Assembly: GCF_007971385.1 (NCBI RefSeq)
Contig: NZ_CP042434.1
Coordinates: forward strand, 4,340,001-4,404,000
From: Arachidicoccus ginsenosidivorans
Lineage (GTDB): Bacteria; Bacteroidota; Bacteroidia; Chitinophagales; Chitinophagaceae
DNA length: 64,000 nucleotides
Direction of reading: 5' to 3'
Shown in pieces: positions 56,293 through 64,000 of the stretch. Under the pieces are notes generated by a model. It was given only the letters and a program-made list of their open reading frames with translations, was not told the DNA's origin and made no database searches. The translations under genes were made by a program, and so were the position numbers. The stretch's first letter is position 1, and every line of letters starts with the position of its first letter.

Positions 56293-56296
56293 TCCC

Positions 56297-56743
56297 ATGA
56301 ATTATACCACTCAATGCAAAAAATTTGAGGAGCTGTCGCTGATTGAACTTTATAGAATTTTACAGCTTCGTAATCAGGTGTTTTACGTGGAACAGCACTG
56401 TGACGACCTGGATCTGGATGATAAAGACCAACAGAGTCTGCATCTCACCATTTATGACGGCGATGTTTTGGCAGGCTATGCCCGTCTTTTGCCGCCCGGA
56501 CTCTCCTACCAGGAAATGTCCATTGGCCGGGTGGCGGTATCGGCTAGTTACCGGGGGCGTGGATTGGGGCGACTTATGATGGAAAAGTCACTAGAGCATC
56601 TAGAGCTGTCCTTCGGGAAAGGCCCTATAAAGATCAGTGCGCAGCGGTATTTAGAGCAGTTTTACGGATCTTTGGGCTTTAAAACCATCAGTGAGGTGTA
56701 TCTGGAGGCGGGTATTGAACATATTAAAATGTTCCGTGCTTAA
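56297..56743 (+). CDS. GNAT acetyltransferase, ElaA-like
   Basis: A 148-residue N-acetyltransferase: FEELSLIELYRILQLRNQVF, YVEQHCDDLDLDDKDQQSLH, the acetyl-CoA loop SIGRVAVSASYRGRGLGRLM (R/QxxGxG/A) and SAQRYLEQFYGSLGFKTISE. The pattern VFYVEQ...D.DD.D matches ElaA. The substrate is unknown. It precedes ispH by 88 bp. Confidence 0.88.
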   Translation: MNYTTQCKKFEELSLIELYRILQLRNQVFYVEQHCDDLDLDDKDQQSLHLTIYDGDVLAGYARLLPPGLSYQEMSIGRVAVSASYRGRGLGRLMMEKSLEHLELSFGKGPIKISAQRYLEQFYGSLGFKTISEVYLEAGIEHIKMFRA

Positions 56744-56831
56744 GGTTTATGAAACTTTATCTACACTGAAAACCAGTATTTTGTTCACTAAGGTTAAAGA
56801 GGCGCCCAGGGGCAATTGAAAACAAAAACGA

Positions 56832-58082
56832 ATGAAGCAATTTAATGTACCTAGTATATATAGAAGTGACCTGATCAGTGCCATCAAGAGCAATAGGCGA
56901 CTTCAAGACAAGCTAAAAAAGGATTTTAGTCCGACGCTATTAGATTTTGGGGCCGTGCAGATCTTTTTGGCCAGGCATTTTGGGTTTTGTTATGGGGTGG
57001 AAAATGCCATAGAAATTGCTTTTAATATTATTGAAGCCCATCCCGACAGGCAAATCTATCTGCTCAGCGAAATGATCCATAATCCCCAGGTCAATGCAGA
57101 TCTGGCTCAACGAGGGGTTAAATTCCTGCAGGATACATACGGCCGGCAACTGATTTCTTTTGACGAGATCTCCTCAGAGGATATCGTGGTTATTCCGGCC
57201 TTTGGAACGACCCTGGAAGTGGAGGAGCTGTTGCATAGTAAAGGCATTCAGACGGAAAAATACAACACCACCTGCCCTTTTGTAGAAAAGGTATGGAACC
57301 GCAGCGAGCAGATTGCCAGAAAAGGCTATAGTATAGTGGTACATGGGAAACCCCGGCACGAAGAAACCCGGGCGACTTTCTCTCACGCTTCGGCCAAGAC
57401 GCCGACGGTCATTGTCAACGATATGCAGGAGGCGGCGCTTTTGGCAGAATTTATCCGGGGGCAAAGGCCCGGGGCGGAATTCTATTCGTTATTTCACGGG
57501 AAATATTCTGAAGGTTTTGATGTGGAAAAAGATTTAAAAAGCCTGGGCGTCGTCAATCAGACGACTCAACTAGCCAGTGAGACCCAGGCGATCTCGGATT
57601 TTCTTAAAAAAACGATCAAGGAGCATTACCAGCTGGATGACACTAATCTGGCGCAGCACTTTGCCGATACCAGGGATACGCTTTGTTATGCGACCAATGA
57701 TAACCAGTCGGCCGTCAGCGGCATGCTGGAAACAGACGCCGATTTTGCCATCGTGGTAGGCGGGTATAACAGTAGTAACACCTCACATTTAGTGGAACTC
57801 TGTTCAGAAAAGCTACCTACTTATTTTATCAATCATGCTTCCAGGATTCTCTCCGCCCGTGAAATTGAGACCTGTGACTGGCGGACCAAAAAAATCAGCC
57901 ACGTAAAGGATTTTATGGGTGACAGAAGGCCAGCCAAGATTTTGATTACCAGTGGTGCCAGTTGTCCGGATTCTATTGTACAGGAAGTGATCTACCGCTT
58001 ATTGGATCTTTTTGACTGTAAGGCAAAAATAGAACAGGTTGCTAGGCAGTTTAATCATGAAAATGAAAATGAATTAAGTTAA
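56832..58082 (+). CDS. ispH: 4-hydroxy-3-methylbut-2-enyl diphosphate reductase
   Basis: The last step of the MEP isoprenoid pathway, giving IPP and DMAPP. It has 416 residues, about 100 longer than the E. coli enzyme because of an N-terminal extension and internal insertions, a form known in Bacteroidota. The three Fe-S cysteines are visible: HFGFCYGVENAIEIAF (Cys about 53), YNTTCPFVEKVWNRSEQIAR and ITSGASCPDSIVQEVIYRLL (Cys about 378). IVVHGKPRHEETRATFSHAS holds a conserved His. GGYNSSNTSHLVELC is also typical. Confidence 0.95.
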   Translation: MKQFNVPSIYRSDLISAIKSNRRLQDKLKKDFSPTLLDFGAVQIFLARHFGFCYGVENAIEIAFNIIEAHPDRQIYLLSEMIHNPQVNADLAQRGVKFLQDTYGRQLISFDEISSEDIVVIPAFGTTLEVEELLHSKGIQTEKYNTTCPFVEKVWNRSEQIARKGYSIVVHGKPRHEETRATFSHASAKTPTVIVNDMQEAALLAEFIRGQRPGAEFYSLFHGKYSEGFDVEKDLKSLGVVNQTTQLASETQAISDFLKKTIKEHYQLDDTNLAQHFADTRDTLCYATNDNQSAVSGMLETDADFAIVVGGYNSSNTSHLVELCSEKLPTYFINHASRILSAREIETCDWRTKKISHVKDFMGDRRPAKILITSGASCPDSIVQEVIYRLLDLFDCKAKIEQVARQFNHENENELS

Positions 58083-59901
<1,819 letters not shown>

Positions 59902-59948
59902 TCTGACCAGAAAAACGCTATTTTAGCACACATTAACCAAATCAAAAA

Positions 59949-61079
59949 ATGAAAAAAATTGTTCTTGTCGATTCTAAAAAGGAGTTGAAGGCATTTGTAG
60001 ATTTTCCGCATGATTTATACAAAAATGATCCGACTTATGTACCGGAACTGTTTATCGCCCAGAAAGACTTATTAAGTCCTTCTAAACATCCATTCCATGA
60101 GAATGGGCAGATTCAGCTGTATCTTTGCTATGATGGGGATAAAATCGTTGGTAGGATTGCCGGCATTCTCAATGACAATCACAATATTTTCAACAAAGTA
60201 AACGATGGATTTTTCGGTTTTTTTGATTGCATAAATGACCAAACGGTTGCAGACCTTTTACTGGACGTGGTAGAAAAATGGCTGCGCGAAAAGGGGGTTA
60301 CAGATCATATTGTTGGTCCTATGAATCCTTCCACCAATGAAAGCTGTGGTATGCTGGTGGATGGCTTCTCTACCCCACCGATGGTCATGATGACGCATAA
60401 CGCCTCATATTACCCTGCCCTGGTTGAAGCGCATGGATACACCAAACAGACTGATATCCTGGCCTATCTTTATCAGGTAGATAGTTACAATGACAAGCGT
60501 GTCAGAAGACTGCATGAACTGACACAAAAAAAGCTGGACAACAGAAATATTATTATCCGCAAGATTAATATGAAAGATTTTCAAAATGAAGCGGATAAGA
60601 TTAAAAAGGTCTATAATTCTGCCTGGGATAAAAACCTTGGTTTTTACCCCATGACGGATAAAGAATTCAATTATACGGCTAAGGATCTGAAAATGATCCT
60701 GGATCCGAACTTCTGCATCGTAGCGGAGCATGAAGGTGAGATAGTGGGATTTGCACTGGCACTTCCTAATATCAATGAAGTATTAAAAAAGATTAAAAGA
60801 GGGCGCCTCTTTCCTACCGGTATCTTTAAGTTACTGGCTGGGAAAAATAAGGTAAAAAGCATGCGTATTATCATGCTCGGTGTCATAGAGGGCTACCGGA
60901 AAATTGGCGTCGAGATGGCATTTTACACCGCTATAATTGATGAGGTGGTCAAAAAACAACGTATTAAACAAGTGGAAGCTTCCTGGGTATTGGAAGACAA
61001 TATTCTTATGAATAAAGCCATCCAGGATATTGGAGGTGTACCTTATAAAAGGTATAGAATTTACGAAAAGAAAATATGA
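59949..61079 (+). CDS. GNAT-fold N-acyltransferase, candidate bacterial ceramide synthase
   Basis: A 376-residue protein. N-terminal part: KAFVDFPHDLYKNDPTYVPE, then KHPFHENGQIQLYLCYDGDK and the GNAT-like VGRIAGILNDNHN. Middle: DHIVGPMNPSTNESCGMLVD. C-terminal acetyltransferase-like fold: FCIVAEHEGEIVGFALALPN, RIIMLGVIEGYRKIGVEMAF. Known: GNAT-type proteins of similar size encoded beside spt act as bacterial ceramide synthases (bCerS), acylating the sphingoid base. Assignment here rests on context (47 bp after spt, 4-bp ATGA overlap with the reductase gene) and fold. Confident on fold, moderate on function. Confidence 0.65.
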   Translation: MKKIVLVDSKKELKAFVDFPHDLYKNDPTYVPELFIAQKDLLSPSKHPFHENGQIQLYLCYDGDKIVGRIAGILNDNHNIFNKVNDGFFGFFDCINDQTVADLLLDVVEKWLREKGVTDHIVGPMNPSTNESCGMLVDGFSTPPMVMMTHNASYYPALVEAHGYTKQTDILAYLYQVDSYNDKRVRRLHELTQKKLDNRNIIIRKINMKDFQNEADKIKKVYNSAWDKNLGFYPMTDKEFNYTAKDLKMILDPNFCIVAEHEGEIVGFALALPNINEVLKKIKRGRLFPTGIFKLLAGKNKVKSMRIIMLGVIEGYRKIGVEMAFYTAIIDEVVKKQRIKQVEASWVLEDNILMNKAIQDIGGVPYKRYRIYEKKI

Positions 61080-62059
61080 CAGATAAGAAACTATTGATCA
61101 CAGGAGCGAATGGTTTTGTAGGCTCGCATCTTGCAGAAATGGCCCTGGACAATGGTTTTGAGGTATATGCAGCGGTGCGCAAAACAAGTGATCTGACGAA
61201 TTTGGAAGGTCTGAATATTCAATTAGTCTATCCTGATTATAGAAACGTTAATAGTGTGACAGCCCTGCTGGATCAATATGGGATCACCCACATAGCCCAT
61301 GTGGCAGGTCTGACAAAAGCAAAGAGCGCTGAGGATTATACAAATGCGAATGCAACGGTCACCGTTACACTCGCCCGGGCATCACTGGCAGCTAAACGGC
61401 CGGTAGAAAAATTTGTATTTGTCAGTTCCATGGCCGTTATGGGACCAACCACCAGCGGCAAGTCGCTTAGTGAAGAGGCCGCCCCCCAACCGGTAACCCT
61501 ATATGGCAAAAGTAAGTGGCAGGCCGAGCAGTATTTGCAGCAGTATCCTGAATTGCCCCTGATTACACTTCGGCCTACTGCTGTGTATGGCCCCAGAGAT
61601 AAGGATATGCAGATCATTATTAATATGGTTCGCAAAGGTTGGGAGCTTTACTTAGGGCGTGCAGCTCAGCAGCTGAGCTTTATTTATGTAAAAGATCTTT
61701 GCCGCGCGGTTTTGCTGGCCCTGGATAGCCAGGTGACCCGGCAGACTTTTATACTAAGTGACGGCGAAAACTATAACAGGTATGATTTTGCCCAGCAGGT
61801 AAAAAAAGATTTAAACAGGCGTACATTGCGACTGCATATTCCGGTAAGCATTGTTTCAGGCGCGCTCGGTATACTGGAAAAAATAATGCCTTCCAGAACA
61901 TCCATCCTGAATAAGGATAAATTAAAGGAACTGATAGGCAGTTGGGCCTGCAGTATACAAAAGGCGAAAACGGAGCTGGGCTATCAGCCTCAGTATCCAT
62001 TAGAAAAGGGCGTTGGTGAAACCATTGCCTGGAATCAGGCCAGGAACTGGTCTAAGTAA
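61076..62059 (+). CDS. Extended SDR/NAD-dependent epimerase-like protein, candidate ceramide reductase (CerR-like)
   Basis: A 327-residue Rossmann protein: KLLITGANGFVGSHLAEMAL (GxxGxxG), FVFVSSMAVMGPTTSGKSLS, and the catalytic Tyr/Lys in TLYGKSKWQAEQYLQQYPEL. LRPTAVYGPRDKDMQIIINM and SFIYVKDLCRAVLLALDSQV are typical of the extended SDR class. Known: in bacterial ceramide clusters such an enzyme reduces the 3-keto group after acylation. It starts inside the stop codon of the GNAT gene (ATGA), so the two are translationally coupled. The sugar-epimerase alternative is less likely here. Confidence 0.65.
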   Translation: MTDKKLLITGANGFVGSHLAEMALDNGFEVYAAVRKTSDLTNLEGLNIQLVYPDYRNVNSVTALLDQYGITHIAHVAGLTKAKSAEDYTNANATVTVTLARASLAAKRPVEKFVFVSSMAVMGPTTSGKSLSEEAAPQPVTLYGKSKWQAEQYLQQYPELPLITLRPTAVYGPRDKDMQIIINMVRKGWELYLGRAAQQLSFIYVKDLCRAVLLALDSQVTRQTFILSDGENYNRYDFAQQVKKDLNRRTLRLHIPVSIVSGALGILEKIMPSRTSILNKDKLKELIGSWACSIQKAKTELGYQPQYPLEKGVGETIAWNQARNWSK

Positions 62060-62092
62060 TAGAAAGCCAGGATTTTTTTGCGATAATAAGAT

Positions 62093-62166
62093 CATTGTTT
62101 AAACAATGTCTTAAAATTTACAAAAAGTCTAATTTAAACATTTGTTTGTTTTAAACAATTGTTTAA
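62093..62166. promoter_or_regulatory. Two 16-bp palindromic operator candidates upstream of inositol-phosphate synthase
   Basis: CATTGTTTAAACAATG (62093-62108) and TTAAACAATTGTTTAA (62151-62166) are both perfect 16-bp palindromes built from the same half-site TTGTTTAA/TTAAACAA in opposite order, 58 bp apart start to start. The second lies between the -33 and -7 boxes and overlaps the first bases of the -7 box. Confidence 0.7.
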
Positions 62167-62171
62167 TTTTG
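62141..62171 (+). promoter_or_regulatory. Promoter TTTG-N19-TAATTTTG of inositol-phosphate synthase
   Basis: TTTG at 62141-62144 and TAATTTTG at 62164-62171 with exactly 19 bp between them, 80 bp before the start codon. Confidence 0.8.
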
Positions 62172-62250
62172 CAGCGAACTTTATTTAGAGGAGGACCTGG
62201 TAAGCATAGGTTAGGTAATTTTACTAATATAACACATAAAATAGTACTCA

Positions 62251-63570
62251 ATGAAACAAAAAGTTCAACCCGCTGAGGGTAAGTTGGGAATACTCATTCC
62301 TGGTTTAGGGGCTGTGGCCACTACATTAATCGCTGGTGTAATTGCCAGCAGAAGAGGCCTTGCTGAGCCAGTCGGTTCCCTGACGCAGACTGGCCATATC
62401 CGTATTGGAAAAAGAACTGACAATAATTACCCGAAAATAAAGGATTTTGTTCCGGTAGCAAAGCTCGAGGATATCGTATTTGGTGGCTGGGATGTTTATG
62501 AGGATAATGTCTATCAGGCAGCAAGTATTGCCAAAGTACTCGATCAGCACTTGTTGGATTCCATTAAAGATGAGCTGGAACAAATCGCTCCGATGAAAGC
62601 GGTATTTGATAAGAGTTATGTTGAGAACCTGGACGGCCACCACGTTAAAACCGGTGAAACCAAATGGGATCTGGCACAACAAACCATCAAAGATATTCAG
62701 GATTTTAAAGAAAAACATGGCCTGAACCGTATCGTTGTACTTTGGTGTGGTTCTACAGAAAAATACTTTGAAGCTTCTGAAATCCATGAAACAGTAGAAG
62801 CATTTGAAGCTGCATTAAAAGCCAACGATGACAGGATCGCTCCAAGTATGATATACGCTTATGCCGCATTGGTACAGGGTATTCCATACGTAAATGGTGC
62901 ACCTAACCTGACTGTAGATACCCGCGCTCTGGTACAGTTGTCTAAAGACACCAATACGCCTATTGCAGGTAAAGATTTCAAAACCGGTCAGACTTTGATG
63001 AAAACCATCCTGGCACCAGGTCTGGAAGCACGCTCTTTAGGTGTTAGAGGTTGGTTCTCCACCAATATCCTGGGTAACAGAGACGGACTCGTGCTAGACA
63101 AACCTGAAAACTTTAAAACCAAGGAAGTGTCTAAACTCGGCGTTTTGGAAGATATCCTGCGTCCTGATCTGCATCCTGAACTGTATGGTGATCTGTACCA
63201 TAAGATTCGTATCAATTATTACCCTCCACACGGTGACAACAAAGAAAGCTGGGATAATATTGACATCTTTGGCTGGTTAGGTTATCCAATGCAGATTAAA
63301 ATTAATTTCCTTTGCCGTGATTCTATCCTGGCAGCACCCGTAGCACTGGATCTGGCATTATTTGCAGATCTGGCCAAACGTGCCGGTATGAAAGGCATTC
63401 AGGAATGGTTGTCTTTCTATCTGAAATCACCTCAGACAAAAGAAGGACTTCGTCCGGAAAATGACATCTTCAAACAATTGATCAAATTGCAGAATACCTT
63501 ACGTTATATGATGGGTGAAGAATTAATCACGCATCTTGGTCTGGATTATTATGAAGAAGATGAAGCGTAA
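62251..63570 (+). CDS. Inositol-3-phosphate synthase
   Basis: NAD-dependent cyclisation of glucose-6-phosphate to inositol-phosphate, the source of inositol head groups. It has 439 residues, normal for the bacterial/eukaryotic MIPS type. Motifs: LGILIPGLGAVATTLIAGVI (NAD-binding glycines), VLWCGSTEKYFEASEIHETV, VNGAPNLTVDTRALVQLSKD, TPIAGKDFKTGQTLMKTILA, LGVRGWFSTNILGNRDGLVL and SILAAPVALDLALFADLAKR. It has its own promoter 191 bp after the reductase gene. With spt and the acyltransferase upstream it suggests inositol-phosphate-bearing sphingolipids. Confidence 0.95.
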   Translation: MKQKVQPAEGKLGILIPGLGAVATTLIAGVIASRRGLAEPVGSLTQTGHIRIGKRTDNNYPKIKDFVPVAKLEDIVFGGWDVYEDNVYQAASIAKVLDQHLLDSIKDELEQIAPMKAVFDKSYVENLDGHHVKTGETKWDLAQQTIKDIQDFKEKHGLNRIVVLWCGSTEKYFEASEIHETVEAFEAALKANDDRIAPSMIYAYAALVQGIPYVNGAPNLTVDTRALVQLSKDTNTPIAGKDFKTGQTLMKTILAPGLEARSLGVRGWFSTNILGNRDGLVLDKPENFKTKEVSKLGVLEDILRPDLHPELYGDLYHKIRINYYPPHGDNKESWDNIDIFGWLGYPMQIKINFLCRDSILAAPVALDLALFADLAKRAGMKGIQEWLSFYLKSPQTKEGLRPENDIFKQLIKLQNTLRYMMGEELITHLGLDYYEEDEA

Positions 63571-63691
63571 TTGTATTTGAACTAAGTACAGTACGTTTAA
63601 ACAAGGTGTTATTAATGTTTACAGGGTCTTTATCATCAGATTTTGACAATGTCAATAGCATTATAACAACAATTGAAAGATAGTTGGATTC

Positions 63692-63752
63692 ATCCGCCAT
63701 CTGTTCAGCCCCGGGAATGGAGCCCACGCTGAAAACAACACAGATGGCGGAT
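63692..63752. repeat. Long two-tier inverted repeat downstream of inositol-phosphate synthase
   Basis: ATCCGCCATCTGT (63692-63704) pairs perfectly with ACAGATGGCGGAT (63740-63752). Inside, TCAGC (63705-63709) pairs with GCTGA (63728-63732). No T tract follows. It may be a rho-independent-like end, a REP-type palindrome or a small structured RNA. Elsewhere 63571-64000 shows no gene. Confidence 0.8.
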
Positions 63753-64000
63753 CACCTTGTTTAACTTAAAATAACAGTATTAGGGATTTTGAGCATTATC
63801 AGTAGATCAGTTATAGTGATTAAGGTTTATCATAGATCATAGCATCGCTATTGCTGTTCGTTTTGAATCTTTTTGGTTTTGGTTTCAGCGGACATATTAT
63901 TGATTCTTAGTCAATGACATGTCAGCAAAAAAACGACCGAATCAGACTTTGGTGATTTAAGGGCATTTGATCAGTTTTTAATAAGAAGAAAAAGTGTTTA

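Overview
The window reads as chromosomal DNA of a member of the Bacteroidota, most likely Chitinophagaceae-like. The evidence is a type IX secretion sorting domain, Bacteroidota promoters of the form TTTG-N18-20-TAnnTTTG (clear at rnpB, leuA, prfC and the inositol-phosphate synthase gene), an almost complete lack of Shine-Dalgarno sequences, a parA-parB-DUF5683-dapB cluster and a sphingolipid gene set. The genus is not determined.

Layout. 1-6.5 kb: AT-rich surface/secretion locus with two divergent Rhs/YD-like proteins and a Sel1/T9SS protein. 6.6-13.3 kb: minus-strand metabolic genes (malic enzyme, M20 amidohydrolase, deoC, SUI1-like factor, nadC, ROK kinase). 13.4-18.4 kb: ABC-F protein and prfC, flanked by two decayed genes (a DUF1016 nuclease and a RelE/ParE toxin). 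18.4-23.4 kb: GH25 lysozyme, sulfhydrylase, OsmC, thioredoxin and a helical conserved protein. 23.6-37.9 kb: a contiguous branched-chain amino acid region, leuA-leuC-leuD-ABC-leuB, then ilvD-ilvB-ilvN-dinB-like-ilvC, then ilvA. 38.0-41.2 kb: acetyltransferase, a solo-TnpB IS200/IS605 element and the ruin of an IS91-type element. 41.3-41.7 kb: RNase P RNA. 41.8-50.3 kb: thioredoxin-like protein, metallophosphoesterase, UPF0173 hydrolase, parS-like site, parA, parB, DUF5683, dapB and a glcD-like oxidase. 50.3-58.1 kb: envelope proteins, hpt, a LysM glucosaminidase, an O-methyltransferase, a sodium symporter, GNAT and ispH. 58.7-63.6 kb: a probable ceramide/inositol-lipid operon (serine palmitoyltransferase, GNAT-type ceramide synthase candidate, ceramide reductase candidate, inositol-3-phosphate synthase).

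Most notable: (1) upstream of ilvD is a complete classical attenuator, made of a 31-codon Val/Ile-rich leader peptide, a 12-bp terminator hairpin with T tail, and a competing 8-bp antiterminator pairing placed where ribosome stalling would control it. (2) The inositol-phosphate synthase promoter carries a 16-bp palindromic operator between its -33 and -7 elements, and a related palindrome lies upstream. (3) At least ten otherwise intact reading frames are broken by the loss of one base, nearly always within a homopolymer run. That looks like a sequencing or assembly artefact, not biology, and it matters for reading this annotation. (4) The rnpB promoter calibrates the start-site distance and predicts leaderless mRNAs for the ABC-F and ElaA-like genes.
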